The notes under the pieces are model-generated. The model saw only the letters and a program-made list of their open reading frames with translations. It was not told the DNA's origin and searched no databases. DNA of 64,000 bases, from positions 945,001-1,009,000 of the forward strand of contig NZ_JANQDU010000002.1 in assembly GCF_024723735.1 (NCBI RefSeq). The letters are read 5' to 3'. The DNA comes from Frigidibacter sp. ROC022 (lineage in GTDB: Bacteria > Pseudomonadota > Alphaproteobacteria > Rhodobacterales > Rhodobacteraceae). Shown here piece after piece: positions 1-8,865 of the stretch. Position numbers and translations under genes: made by a program. Numbering within the stretch: the stretch's first letter is position 1; every line of letters starts with the position of its first letter.

Positions 1-1
1 C

Positions 2-424
2 ACGGTCGAGGGCGATGCGGCGCGCGAGGCACTGGACCGCGCCGGCGAGGCGATGGACCGGGCCGAGGAGGCGCTGCGCGAAGGCGATCTGGCCGGGGCG
101 CTGGACCGTCAGGCCGAGGCGATGGAGGCGCTCCGCGAAGGGATGCGCAATCTCGGCGAGATGATGGCCCAGCAACAGCAGCCCGGCCAGGACGGCAACG
201 GGCAGAACCTGGGCCAGAACGGTCAGCCGCCGGGGCTGCGCGACCCGCTGGGCCGCGATCCCGGCAACAACGGACGGGTCGGCACCGACGAGCAGCTGTT
301 GCAGGGCGAGGACGTCTATCGGCGGGCCCGCGAGATTCTCGACGAGCTGCGCAGGCGTTCGGCCGATCAGGAACGGCCCGAGGCCGAACGCGATTACCTG
401 AAGAGACTGCTGGACCGGTTCTAG
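2..424 (+). CDS. TIGR02302/DUF4175 family protein, C-terminal fragment
   Basis: The reading frame is open from the left edge of the window, so only the last 140 codons are present and the real start lies outside. The visible part is a charged, alanine-rich helical repeat (AEEALREG, DRQAEAMEALREGMRN) followed by a Gln/Gly/Asn-rich low-complexity linker and a final helical segment ending in a leucine-rich tail. This matches the C-terminal end of the long alphaproteobacterial TIGR02302 proteins, which carry N-terminal membrane segments. Function of the family is unknown. It converges with the zinc-ribbon gene on the other strand, the usual Rhodobacteraceae arrangement. Confidence 0.7.
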   Translation, partial: TVEGDAAREALDRAGEAMDRAEEALREGDLAGALDRQAEAMEALREGMRNLGEMMAQQQQPGQDGNGQNLGQNGQPPGLRDPLGRDPGNNGRVGTDEQLLQGEDVYRRAREILDELRRRSADQERPEAERDYLKRLLDRF

Positions 425-473
425 GGGCCCGGGCCGGTCAGCCGACCGGCGGTCTGCCCCGGGTTTCGAGCGC

Positions 474-1394
474 CTAGGCGGTGATCCGCTTGACCCAGTC
501 CTGCGCCACGCCGTCGATCCAGCTGCGCATCCGGTCGGCCCAATCGACATAGGCGGTCAGCGCCGGTTCGGCGGCCGGCACGAGGCGGGCAATCGAATCG
601 GCAAAGACATAGACCGCTATGCCGATCGCGGCGAGCAGCAGCACCAGCGTGAAGCCGAGCCGGAAGCCACTGCGCTTGCGCTCGGGCTCGTCGATCTCGA
701 TGGCGTCCTGGTCGCGTTCCTCGGCGGAGCGCAGCGAAGAGTTGATCTCTTCGATATCCGGCAGCAGGTCGCGGCGCGATCCGGCGCCGGTGGCCGCGGC
801 CACCGCGGCGGCGGCGCTTTCGGCACGGTCGTCCACATCCAGCCCGCGCAGCCGGGCCATGCGCTCGCGCACGCCGGACTGCTCCTGCGCGGCGGCTTCC
901 AGCCCGAGGTCGCCCTGGGTCTCGATGCCGGACTCGGCGCGGCGGGCCTTGGTCTCGCGGGCGGCCTCTTCGACGAGGATGCCGCGGATCGTGTCGTCCA
1001 TGATCGGGGCGGCGGGTGCGGGCGTGGTATCGTCCGGCTCGTCACCGTCTTCGTCGCCGGCGTCCACGGCTTCGCTTTCGGGGCCCGCGTCGGGCCCTGT
1101 CCCGGCATCCCCGGCTGGCGGCGGCGGGGCCATTTCGGACGGGCTGTCGGCCTGGGTCGGCGCGGCGCTGGCCTCGGGGTCTTCGACGAGGCGGTCGCTG
1201 CCGGATGCGGGCTCGGGCGAGGGGGCTTCGGGCAGTTCCGTGCCCAGCTCATCGGCCAATTCCTGGTCGAGATGCGCCGGCCGCTGAAACCAGGCGTGTC
1301 CGCAGTTCGAGCATTGCACATCGCGCCCAAGCTCGGGCACAAGGCTGTCGTCAACCTCGTATTGCGCTCCGCAATTGGGGCAAATCAGCCGCAT
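474..1394 (-). CDS. MJ0042-type zinc-ribbon membrane protein
   Basis: Begins with a zinc ribbon in the first 40 residues (CPNC near residue 4 and CSNC near residue 30, the MJ0042 pattern). A long acidic, proline- and alanine-rich linker follows. One transmembrane helix lies about 60 residues from the C terminus (GFTLVLLLAAIGIAVYVFA), and a short tail follows it. An upstream extension in frame exists, but the ATG at 1394 places the zinc ribbon at the N terminus as in the family. 306 residues. It is divergent from ftsE. The role is unknown; the N-terminal domain is probably cytoplasmic and tail-anchored by the helix. Confidence 0.8.
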   Translation of the reverse strand: MRLICPNCGAQYEVDDSLVPELGRDVQCSNCGHAWFQRPAHLDQELADELGTELPEAPSPEPASGSDRLVEDPEASAAPTQADSPSEMAPPPPAGDAGTGPDAGPESEAVDAGDEDGDEPDDTTPAPAAPIMDDTIRGILVEEAARETKARRAESGIETQGDLGLEAAAQEQSGVRERMARLRGLDVDDRAESAAAAVAAATGAGSRRDLLPDIEEINSSLRSAEERDQDAIEIDEPERKRSGFRLGFTLVLLLAAIGIAVYVFADSIARLVPAAEPALTAYVDWADRMRSWIDGVAQDWVKRITA

Positions 1395-1594
1395 TCGTAT
1401 CCACCACTCTGCCGTCAGGCACACGCTTTGTTTCGCGCATTTCCACAGAACTAGCAATTTTGCCGCGAATATCCAAGCCATTGCACCCCGGGGCGATTGA
1501 ATAGGGACGGCGCCTGAGGCAAAACTGTCGCGGGCAGTGGCGAATGACAGGGTCTGAATGCCCGACAGGGTCGAAGGGGACCCAAGGGGACAAG

Positions 1595-2272
1595 GTGATC
1601 GCATTCTCGGACGTGTCCTACAGCTATGGCGGCGATAATTTGCTGTCGAATGTGTCTTTGGAGCTTCCGCAGGGTTCGTTCCATTTCCTGACCGGGCCAT
1701 CGGGCGCCGGGAAGACGACATTCCTGCGGCTCTGTTATGCCGATCTGATTGCGGCCTCGGGGCGGGTCGATGTCTTCGGCCAGGATGTCCGGGGGCTGAG
1801 CCGCGATGCGATTGCGCATCTGCGCCGGCGGGTCGGGGTGGTGCATCAGGATTGCCAGTTTCTCGACCACCTGCCGCTGCGCGAGAACGTGGCGCTGCCG
1901 ATCACCGTCGCCGGCGGCAATCCCGAGGAGGAGGCCCGCGACCTTGACGAGCTTCTGGAATGGGTGGGGTTGAGCGGCCACCGCGATGCCCTGCCGCCGC
2001 AGCTGTCGGGCGGTGAGCGGCAGCGGGCGGCGCTGGCCCGGGCCGTGGTGATGGCGCCCGACATGGTGATCGCGGACGAGCCGACGGGCAATCTCGACTG
2101 GGAGATGTCGCTGCGCCTGCTGCGTCTGCTGACCGAGTTGAACCGGATGGGCAAGACGGTGCTGATCGCCACCCATGACCTGAACCTGATCCGGGCGGCC
2201 AAGCAGCAGACCCAGGCGCGGGTGTTGCGGATCCGGGACCGCCAGGTGCAACCGGCGGGGGCCGATCTGTGA
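1595..2272 (+). CDS. ftsE: Cell division ATP-binding protein FtsE
   Basis: ABC ATPase of the FtsEX complex, which couples ATP hydrolysis to control of periplasmic murein hydrolases at the septum. Walker A GPSGAGKTT at residues 34-42, signature LSGGERQR at 137-144 and a Walker B ending in DEPTGNLD are visible. I prefer the GTG at 1595, preceded by AAGGGGA, because FtsE proteins begin directly with the first beta strand (here IAFSDVSYSYGG). An ATG at 1544 would add 17 residues unlike the family. 225 residues, normal length. The stop overlaps the GTG of ftsX. Confidence 0.93.
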   Translation: MIAFSDVSYSYGGDNLLSNVSLELPQGSFHFLTGPSGAGKTTFLRLCYADLIAASGRVDVFGQDVRGLSRDAIAHLRRRVGVVHQDCQFLDHLPLRENVALPITVAGGNPEEEARDLDELLEWVGLSGHRDALPPQLSGGERQRAALARAVVMAPDMVIADEPTGNLDWEMSLRLLRLLTELNRMGKTVLIATHDLNLIRAAKQQTQARVLRIRDRQVQPAGADL

Positions 2273-3204
2273 GCGGGAGAAGCGCCGCTCCGACAGGCGC
2301 CGCGCCGCGCAGGTCCCGGGTGGCGGGCCTGCCGCGCGGCATCGCTGCGCGCGACCGGGTGGTGCCGCCGACCGGCTTCACCGTCCGGCTAACGGTCTTT
2401 GCCGCCGCCGCGATGGCCTTTCTGGCGGTCTTTGCCCTGGCCCTCTCGATGGCCAGCGACCGGCTGGCCGAGCGCTGGTCGCAGGCACTGGCGCGTTCGG
2501 CCACGGTGCGGATCTCGGCACCCGAGGGACAGGTCGAGGCGCAGACCGAGGCGGTGCTGAAGGTGCTGGCCGAAACCCCGGGTGTGGCCAGCTTTCGACG
2601 GCTGAGCCGCGAGGATCAGGCGGCGCTGCTGGCGCCCTGGCTGGGGCCGGACCTGCCGCTGGACGCGCTGCCCCTGCCCGAACTGGTGGAACTGACCGAG
2701 GCCGATCCCGGCTATGACAGCGAAGGGCTGCGTCTGCGGCTGGCCGCCGAGGCGCCCGGTGCGGTGCTCGACGATCACGCCCGCTGGCGCCGGCCCCTGG
2801 TCGAGGCGGCGGCGCGGCTGCAATGGCTGGGGCTGATCTCGGTGCTGCTGATCGGCGCCACGCTGGCGGCGATGGTGACTCTGGCGGCACAGGCGGCGCT
2901 TGCGGCGAACGGCCAGGTGATCCGCACCCTGCGGCTGGTCGGGGCCACCGATGCCTTCATCGCCCGCGCCTTCGTGCGCCGCTTCACCGTCCGCGCCGCC
3001 TGGGGCGCGCTGATGGGCACCGGGGCCGGCCTGCTGGCCGTGGCGCTGATGCCGCGCAGCTCGGTCGAAGGCGGGTTCCTGACCGGGCTTGGCTTTACAG
3101 GGGCGGGCTGGATGGTGCCTCTGGCGGTGCCGGCGCTGGCCGCCGTGGCCGCTTTCCTGGCCACCCGGCTGGCGGCGTTCCGGATGCTGAGGAGGCTGAC
3201 CTGA
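2269..3204 (+). CDS. ftsX: Cell division protein FtsX
   Basis: Permease partner of FtsE. 311 residues with a basic N terminus, a first membrane helix around residues 43-62, a periplasmic loop of about 120 residues and three C-terminal helices in the FtsX-like permease region. It starts with GTG inside the last codons of ftsE (GTGA overlap), indicating translational coupling. The stop overlaps the ATG of the acyltransferase gene. The periplasmic loop is where FtsX proteins contact their murein hydrolase activator; no EnvC-like gene is nearby. Confidence 0.9.
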   Translation: MSGRSAAPTGAAPRRSRVAGLPRGIAARDRVVPPTGFTVRLTVFAAAAMAFLAVFALALSMASDRLAERWSQALARSATVRISAPEGQVEAQTEAVLKVLAETPGVASFRRLSREDQAALLAPWLGPDLPLDALPLPELVELTEADPGYDSEGLRLRLAAEAPGAVLDDHARWRRPLVEAAARLQWLGLISVLLIGATLAAMVTLAAQAALAANGQVIRTLRLVGATDAFIARAFVRRFTVRAAWGALMGTGAGLLAVALMPRSSVEGGFLTGLGFTGAGWMVPLAVPALAAVAAFLATRLAAFRMLRRLT

Positions 3205-3947
3205 TGGCCCATGCGCTGCAATGGTTGCGATCGCTGATCTTCATCGTGCTGATGTATCTGGGGATGCTGGTCATGGGGCTGGCCTATCTGCCCTTTGCCA
3301 TCGCCTCGCGCCGATATGCCTACAAGGCGACCCATGCCTATACCCGCTATGTCCGCTGGCTGGCGACACATCTGGTCGGCCTGCGCTCGGAAATCCGGGG
3401 CGAGGTGCCGCAGGACGAGGTCGTGGTCGCCGCCAAGCACCAGAGCTTCTTCGACATCCTGATGATCTTCAGCGTGCTGCCGAAGCCCAAGTTCATCATG
3501 AAATCCGAACTTCGCTGGGCGCCGATACTGGGCTTCTACGCGCTGCGGATCGGTTGCGTGCCGGTCAACCGTGGCAAGCGGGCGCAGGCGATCTCGAAGA
3601 TGAAGGCGGCGGTGAGGGCCGGACAGGCCGAGCCGGGGCAGCTGGTGATCTATCCGCAGGGCACCAGGGTCGCGCCGGGGGTCAAGGCGCCCTACAAGGT
3701 CGGGGCCGGAATCCTCTATGACCAGCTGGGCCAGGACTGCGTCCCGGTGGCGGCCAATGTCGGCCTGTTCTGGCCGAAGCGCGGCATCTACCGCAAGCCC
3801 GGCGTCGCGGTGGTCGAGTTCCTGCCGCGGATTCCGGCGGGGCTGAGCGTCGCCGAGGTCACCAAGCGGCTGGAAGAGGTGATCGAGACCCATTCGGACA
3901 GGCTGATGGCGGAGGCTGGCCATGGCAACGGCAGCCGCGAGGGCTGA
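3204..3947 (+). CDS. plsC: 1-acyl-sn-glycerol-3-phosphate acyltransferase
   Basis: Transfers a fatty acyl chain to lysophosphatidic acid to make phosphatidic acid at the inner membrane. A hydrophobic N-terminal helix (residues 10-33) precedes the acyltransferase motif I HQSFFD (H79 to D84, HX4D) and the later YPQGTR motif. 247 residues, normal length. The ATG at 3204 overlaps the ftsX stop (ATGA), so it is the third gene of an ftsE-ftsX-plsC transcription unit. A much longer frame upstream is only the shadow of ftsX. Confidence 0.9.
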   Translation: MAHALQWLRSLIFIVLMYLGMLVMGLAYLPFAIASRRYAYKATHAYTRYVRWLATHLVGLRSEIRGEVPQDEVVVAAKHQSFFDILMIFSVLPKPKFIMKSELRWAPILGFYALRIGCVPVNRGKRAQAISKMKAAVRAGQAEPGQLVIYPQGTRVAPGVKAPYKVGAGILYDQLGQDCVPVAANVGLFWPKRGIYRKPGVAVVEFLPRIPAGLSVAEVTKRLEEVIETHSDRLMAEAGHGNGSREG

Positions 3948-4041
3948 CTTCCTGCGGCAGCGGATGGCCGGGGCGGCGGCGACGATCCGCGCCGGTCGGG
4001 AGGCTTTGCGAATGCCGAAGTCCGGAACATAGGGGGCAGGG

Positions 4042-4647
4042 ATGGAGTTCATCGAGACGGTCGAGGCGCTGCAAGCGCAATATGGCACGCCGGGGCCGAC
4101 CGCGTTGCAGAAGGTGGCCGACCGGATCACCCCGGCCTATCGGCGCTGGATCGCGTCGGCGCGGTTTCTGGTGCTGACGACGGTCGGGCCGGAAGGCACC
4201 GACGGCAGCCCGCGCGGCGATGACGGGCCGGTGGTGCTGGAACTGGACGACCGGCATCTGGCGCTGCCCGACTGGCGCGGCAACCAGCGGATCGACAGCC
4301 TGCGCAACATCGTCCGCGACGGCCGGGTCAGCCTGATGTTCATGGTGCCGGGATCGACGAATGTGGTGCGGGTCAACGGTACCGCGCGGCTGACCGCCGA
4401 TGCCGGGCTTCGTGCGCGGTTCGAGAAGAAGGGCCTGCAGCCCCGGACCGTGATCGTGATCGAGATCGGCGAGGTCTATTTCCAGTGCTCGCGGGCGATC
4501 ATGCGGTCGGGGCTCTGGAGTTCGGGCGATCTCGGGGACGCATTGCCGACGGCGGGCGAGATCCTGGCCGAGGTCAGCGACGGCGCCGAGGGCGGCGCCG
4601 GCTATGACGCCGAATGGGCCGGGCGCGCGGCGAAGACGATGTGGTGA
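4042..4647 (+). CDS. Pyridoxamine 5'-phosphate oxidase family protein
   Basis: 201-residue member of the split-barrel FMN-binding family (PPOX class, resembling the MSMEG_1061-type group). Recognisable segments are ARFLVLTTVGPEGTDGSPRGD, the LALPDWRGNQRIDSLRNI strand-helix region and a C-terminal segment YFQCSRAIMRSGLW. The substrate is unknown; these proteins are flavin-dependent oxidoreductases rather than true PdxH. The start is preceded by GGGGGCAGGG. It is separated by 94 bp from plsC, a gap in which I see nothing. Confidence 0.78.
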   Translation: MEFIETVEALQAQYGTPGPTALQKVADRITPAYRRWIASARFLVLTTVGPEGTDGSPRGDDGPVVLELDDRHLALPDWRGNQRIDSLRNIVRDGRVSLMFMVPGSTNVVRVNGTARLTADAGLRARFEKKGLQPRTVIVIEIGEVYFQCSRAIMRSGLWSSGDLGDALPTAGEILAEVSDGAEGGAGYDAEWAGRAAKTMW

Positions 4648-4709
4648 GGCGGGCCGGGCGGTGAACGCCGGGCGTCATGGCCCCGGGGCGGCGGGCCGCG
4701 GCCGGGGGT

Positions 4710-4745
4710 GCCTCCGGCGGGAGTATTTCCGGACCCGAAGATGGG
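4710..4745 (+). repeat. Dispersed GCCTCCGGCGGGAGTATTT element, copy A
   Basis: Intergenic element between the convergent PPOX gene and the small lipoprotein. Starts with GCCTCCGGCGGGAGTATTT and continues to CCGAAGATGGG. CTCC and GGAG can pair around a GGCG loop and are followed by TATTT, like a minimal terminator. The same core occurs at 40686-40722 (minus), 47974-48009 and 52313-52345. Confidence 0.65.
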
Positions 4746-4753
4746 CCGGCGGG

Positions 4754-4891
4754 TCAGAGCCGGCCGCCGATCCCGATCGTGGCGGTACCGCTGACCGAAA
4801 GCCCCGACCGGGTCGGGGTCTCGGGTTCGCCATCGGCGCCGCAGGCGGCGAGGATCAGCAGGCAGCCGAGGGCAGAGAGAATGCGGGTCAT
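4754..4891 (-). CDS. Micro-lipoprotein coupled to argH
   Basis: A 45-residue protein. It begins [17 protein letters not shown], a lipoprotein signal peptide with lipobox LAAC (cysteine at residue 17), followed by a short mature part of about 29 residues ending in TIGIGGRL. Its ATG overlaps the argH stop (ATGA), so it is translated with argH. Comparable tiny lipoproteins follow argH in other Rhodobacteraceae from memory, usually ahead of lysA, which is absent here. Function unknown; predicted to be anchored to a membrane in the periplasm. Confidence 0.75.
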   Translation of the reverse strand: MTRILSALGCLLILAACGADGEPETPTRSGLSVSGTATIGIGGRL

Positions 4892-6288
4892 CCGAGACGT
4901 TCCTTCCAGCGGGCGATCTGGGCGCGGACCTGGGCCGGCGCGGTGCCGCCGTAGGAGGTCCGCGAGGCGACCGAATTCTCGACGCCGAGCACGGCATAGA
5001 CATCCTCGGTGATGTCGGGATGGCCGGTCCGCAGTTCGGCCAGGCTCAGATCGGCCAGGTCGCAGCCCTTCTTCTCGGCCAGGGCCACGAGCGCGCCGGT
5101 GGCGTGGTGGGCCTCGCGGAACGGCAGGTTCAGGGTCCGGACCAGCCAGTCGGCCAGGTCGGTGGCGGTCGAGAAGCCGGCCCCGGCGGCGGCCTTCAGC
5201 GCGTCGCGGTTGGCGGTCATGTCGCTGACCATGCCGGTCATCGCCGCCAGCGCCAGCATCAGCGCGTCGGCAGCGTCGAAGACCTGTTCCTTGTCTTCCT
5301 GCATGTCCTTGGAATAGGCCAAGGGCAGGCCCTTCATGATGGTGAAGAGCGCCACGGTGGAGCCGAGAATCCGGCCGATCTTGGCGCGGATCAGCTCTGC
5401 AGCATCGGGGTTCTTCTTCTGCGGCATGATCGAGGAGCCGGTCGAGAAACGGTCGGAGAGGGTGACGAAGCGGAACTGGGCCGAGGACCAGATCACCAGC
5501 TCTTCCGCCATCCGCGACAGATGCATCGCGCAGATCGTCGCGGCCGAGAGGAATTCCAGCGCGAAGTCGCGGTCGCTGACGGCGTCCAGCGAATTGGCCA
5601 TCGGGCGGTCGAAGCCGAGCGCCCTGGCGGTGGCCTCGCGATCCAGCGGGAAGGAGGTTCCGGCCAGCGCGGCCGCGCCCAGCGGGCTTTCGTTGAGCCG
5701 CGCCCGTGCATCGCGCAGCCGGCCCTGGTCGCGGGCGAACATCTCGACATAGGCCATCATGTGATGGCCCCAGGTCACCGGCTGGGCGGTCTGCAGATGG
5801 GTGAAGCCGGGCATCACCCAGTCGGCCCCGGCCTCGGCCTGGGCCAGCAGCGCCCGGATCAGCGCGGTCAGCCCGGTATCGGCGGCGTCGATCTGGTCGC
5901 GGACCCAGAGCCGGAAATCGGTGGCCACCTGGTCGTTTCGGCTGCGCCCGGTGTGCAGCCGGCCGGCGGGTTCGCCGATCAGCTCCTTCAACCGGCTCTC
6001 GATATTCATGTGAATATCCTCCAGCGCGGTCGAATACCGGAAGGTTCCGGCCTCTATCTCTGACAAGACCGTGAGCAGGCCTTCCCGGATCGCCTCGGCA
6101 TCGCTAGTGCTGAGGATGCCCTGCGCCGCCAACATGGCGGCATGGGCCCGCGAGCCCGCGATGTCCTGCGCCGCGAGCCGCCGGTCGTAGGAGATCGAGG
6201 CGTTGATCGCCTCCATGATCGCATCCGGCCCGGCGGCGAAGCGTCCGCCCCACATCGCGTTCTGCGCGGTCTTTGTCTTGTCGGTCAT
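4888..6288 (-). CDS. argH: Argininosuccinate lyase
   Basis: Last step of arginine biosynthesis: cleaves argininosuccinate to arginine and fumarate. 466 residues, the normal size. Conserved parts are WGGRF near residue 13, HTGRSRNDQ at 112-120, the TH pair at 163-164 (catalytic His) and the fumarase/ASL signature [12 protein letters not shown] at 284-295. The start at 6288 gives the family-type N terminus; an in-frame ATG nine codons upstream lies inside the divergent tlpA gene. It faces tlpA head to head with only 10 bp between start codons. Confidence 0.96.
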   Translation of the reverse strand: MTDKTKTAQNAMWGGRFAAGPDAIMEAINASISYDRRLAAQDIAGSRAHAAMLAAQGILSTSDAEAIREGLLTVLSEIEAGTFRYSTALEDIHMNIESRLKELIGEPAGRLHTGRSRNDQVATDFRLWVRDQIDAADTGLTALIRALLAQAEAGADWVMPGFTHLQTAQPVTWGHHMMAYVEMFARDQGRLRDARARLNESPLGAAALAGTSFPLDREATARALGFDRPMANSLDAVSDRDFALEFLSAATICAMHLSRMAEELVIWSSAQFRFVTLSDRFSTGSSIMPQKKNPDAAELIRAKIGRILGSTVALFTIMKGLPLAYSKDMQEDKEQVFDAADALMLALAAMTGMVSDMTANRDALKAAAGAGFSTATDLADWLVRTLNLPFREAHHATGALVALAEKKGCDLADLSLAELRTGHPDITEDVYAVLGVENSVASRTSYGGTAPAQVRAQIARWKERLG

Positions 6289-6298
6289 CGGAGGGCCC

Positions 6299-6856
6299 AT
6301 GCCTCGTATTTTCATGCTGCTGCTCGTGCTCTACACGGGCCTTCTTGCCGGTGCAAACCCGGCCCGCGCAGATGTCGCCGCGGCAGAGGCGTTGCGCGAC
6401 GGCTCGCTGAAGCGATTGCTGTTCGCCGATCCGGTGGCGGTCGGGGACGGCGCCTTTACCGACCCGGCCGGGGATGAGCATCGGCTGGCCGATTATCAGG
6501 GCAAATGGCTGTTGGTGAACTTCTGGGCCACCTGGTGCGCGCCCTGCCGCAAGGAAATGCCGGGGCTGAATGCCCTGCAGGCCGAGTTCGGCGGCGACCG
6601 GTTCCAGGTGCTGACCATCGCCACCGGCCCCAATCCGCTGCCCGCGGTGCAGCGCTTCATGAAAGAGGTCGAGGCGGACGAACTGCCGATCCTGCTCGAC
6701 CCCAATCAGGCGCTGGCCCGGCAGATGGGGGTTCTTGGGCTGCCGCTGACCGTGCTGGTCGATCCCGAGGGGCGCGAGGTGGCGCGGCTGATCGGCGATG
6801 CCGACTGGTCGGGCGAGAGCGCCCGGGCGATCGTCGCGGAACTGCTGGCCGACTAG
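6299..6856 (+). CDS. tlpA: TlpA-type periplasmic thiol-disulfide oxidoreductase
   Basis: Thioredoxin-fold protein with a cleavable or anchoring N-terminal signal (residues 1-24) and the active site WCAPC at 79-83, typical of the TlpA/ResA group that reduces disulfides in the periplasm, often for cytochrome or oxidase maturation. 185 residues. The ATG at 6299 has a perfect GGAGG five bases upstream; earlier in-frame ATGs fall inside argH. The electron donor is not encoded nearby, although an orphan DsbD N-domain lies 22 kb away. Confidence 0.85.
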   Translation: MPRIFMLLLVLYTGLLAGANPARADVAAAEALRDGSLKRLLFADPVAVGDGAFTDPAGDEHRLADYQGKWLLVNFWATWCAPCRKEMPGLNALQAEFGGDRFQVLTIATGPNPLPAVQRFMKEVEADELPILLDPNQALARQMGVLGLPLTVLVDPEGREVARLIGDADWSGESARAIVAELLAD

Positions 6857-6869
6857 CCCGCAGGGCGGC

Positions 6870-8111
6870 CTAGGGATCGGCCTTGGTCGCGGTTTGGGTC
6901 AACGCCACGATCTGCCGCGCCAGGGCCAGGATGCCGTCCAGCTGGACTGCGCCCCGGGAATGGAACCGGTCCAGCGTGGCGATGATGGCCTGCAATCCCT
7001 CGCTGTCCTCGGGCAGCCGCCCGGCCTCGACCCGGCACAGCACCCGGATCGAATCGAGCCCCAGCATCTGGCGCTTGAGGTCCTGGCAGCGGGCCGCCAG
7101 ATGCACCGCGGCGCGTGCCACGGTGCCCAGACAGGTCACCGCCCGGGCCCGGAAGGCCCGGTCCAGCCCGTCGAGCAGGGCGGTCTCGGTCGCTGAATCG
7201 ATGCCGGGCGCCGCGGGATCGGTCCGCCAGCTGTCCCGGGCCTCGGTGAAGAGCAGCGTCGCGCCGGTCAGAAACAGCCCCTCGGCGACGGTCATCTGCA
7301 GCCGGTCGCAGGGCGCGGTGCGGCTGTCCGGTCCGGTCAGTTCTTCCAACCGCCGGGTCACCTCGGACGACATCAGCCGGTAGTTCTCGGCGATGGTCGA
7401 GACCGGGCCGCCATAGGATTCGAGCCGCGAGGCGACGATATGCAGGTTGGTCGGGACCAAACGGATTTCGTCAAAGGCGCCGAGCAGCGCCTGCTTCCGG
7501 TGCAGCGCCTCGCGCAGCAGGCCGTGCAGCTCGGCAATCAGGGTCAGGCGTTCCGGGGGCCGTTTGCCGACCGCCGCGCAGCGGGCCCGGATCTCGCTGA
7601 ACAGCGCCACGCCCATGAATTCCTCGTAGCCGGCGAAACCGTCCCGGCAGAGCTCCCCGAGCATCGCCTCGGCCGAGGCCCGCGGGTCGAGCCCGGCGGT
7701 CTCGCGTGCCAGGGCCTGCCGGTAGATGTCGCGGCAGCGCCCGAAAACCCCGGATGCCGGCCTGATCCGGACCGAAACCTCGCTGTTCCCGACCGGCGCT
7801 ACCAGGGCAAAGACCCAGTAGACCCGGCCGTTCCGGGTGCGGTTCTTGATGTAGACGCCGGTCGGCAGACCCTGCCGGATCCGGTCCCACAGCAGCCAGA
7901 ACATCGCCCTGGGCATGTCGGGATGGCGAAGAATCCGGTGCGGCGCGCCCAGCAGCCTGTCCCAGCCGTATTCGACCACCCGACCGAAGGCCTCGTTCCC
8001 GGCCTGCAGCATGCCGTGCCGGTCGGTCCGCGTATAGAACAGGTCGTCGAAGCGGAGCGTTGCCTCGTCAACACCGGGATCGGGATGCGCGAGGGGTTCG
8101 GCCTGGATCAT
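6870..8111 (-). CDS. PAS domain sensor protein without recognisable output domain
   Basis: 413 residues. Residues about 20-130 are an Aer-like PAS fold (FDDLFYTRTDRHGMLQAGNEAF, then HRILRHPDMPRAMFWLLWDRI and the aromatic motif NGRVYWVFALVAPV). The rest is mostly helical with no histidine kinase, GGDEF or methyl-accepting signalling motif that I can recognise. The PAS resembles those that bind heme or FAD in aerotaxis transducers. It is convergent with tlpA (13 bp between stops) and stands alone. The role is unknown, possibly sensing through protein-protein contacts. Confidence 0.7.
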   Translation of the reverse strand: MIQAEPLAHPDPGVDEATLRFDDLFYTRTDRHGMLQAGNEAFGRVVEYGWDRLLGAPHRILRHPDMPRAMFWLLWDRIRQGLPTGVYIKNRTRNGRVYWVFALVAPVGNSEVSVRIRPASGVFGRCRDIYRQALARETAGLDPRASAEAMLGELCRDGFAGYEEFMGVALFSEIRARCAAVGKRPPERLTLIAELHGLLREALHRKQALLGAFDEIRLVPTNLHIVASRLESYGGPVSTIAENYRLMSSEVTRRLEELTGPDSRTAPCDRLQMTVAEGLFLTGATLLFTEARDSWRTDPAAPGIDSATETALLDGLDRAFRARAVTCLGTVARAAVHLAARCQDLKRQMLGLDSIRVLCRVEAGRLPEDSEGLQAIIATLDRFHSRGAVQLDGILALARQIVALTQTATKADP

Positions 8112-8167
8112 GCATGGGTCTCCGGCTGCGGCAGCGACGGTGTCGCACGGAAAACCGGAATAAAGGC

Positions 8168-8755
8168 TTAACCGGGCTGCGGCGGCCGGGCCAGGGCCTC
8201 GACCCGGGCCCGGGCCGGGCAGGTCAGGTAATGGTCGTTGATCAACCCGGTGGCCTGCATGAAGGCATAGGTGATGACCGGTCCGCAGAACTTGAAGCCC
8301 GCGGCCTTCAGCGCCCGGGACAGGGCCCGCGATTCGGGCGACTCGGTGGGGACCTCGTGGCGGTTGGCGGGGCGGTTCTGACGTGGTGCGCCATCGACGA
8401 AATCCCAGACGAAGGGCGCAAAGCCCTGCCGCGACTCGATCTCCAGATAGGCCCGGGCATTGCCGATCGTGGCGGCGATCTTGGCGCGGGAGCGGACGAT
8501 GCCCGGGTCGTTCATCAGCCGGGCGATGTCATCCTCGCCCCATTCGGCGATCACCGCGGGGTCGAACCCCTGGAAGGCGGCACGGAAATTGTCACGCTTC
8601 TTCAGTATGGTGATCCAGCTCAGCCCGGCCTGGAACCCATCGAGCACCAGCTTTTCCCACAGGGCCCGGCCGTCCCATTCGGGCACGCCCCATTCGTCGT
8701 CGTGATAGGCCACGTAGATCGGATCGTTGCCGCACCAGTCGCATCTCTCGTTCAT
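8168..8755 (-). CDS. tag: DNA-3-methyladenine glycosylase I
   Basis: Base-excision repair enzyme that removes 3-methyladenine. 195 residues, close to the family length. The N terminus MNERCDWCGN leads into the YHDDEWG motif (zinc ligands expected at C5 and H18), and the second pair lies near the C terminus in NDHYLTC. ATG at 8755 was chosen because the zinc cysteine must be within the first few residues. Followed 56 bp later by the PAS gene on the same strand. Confidence 0.93.
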   Translation of the reverse strand: MNERCDWCGNDPIYVAYHDDEWGVPEWDGRALWEKLVLDGFQAGLSWITILKKRDNFRAAFQGFDPAVIAEWGEDDIARLMNDPGIVRSRAKIAATIGNARAYLEIESRQGFAPFVWDFVDGAPRQNRPANRHEVPTESPESRALSRALKAAGFKFCGPVITYAFMQATGLINDHYLTCPARARVEALARPPQPG

Positions 8756-8865
8756 TCCGGTCTCCGTCTTCCGACCCGCCGCGCCGGGAATTCCGGGCCG
8801 GGGTTTACCGCGCATTAGGTTTTCGAGGGCTATCATGACGGCAGTTGCGAGGGGAGTGGTGTCGA

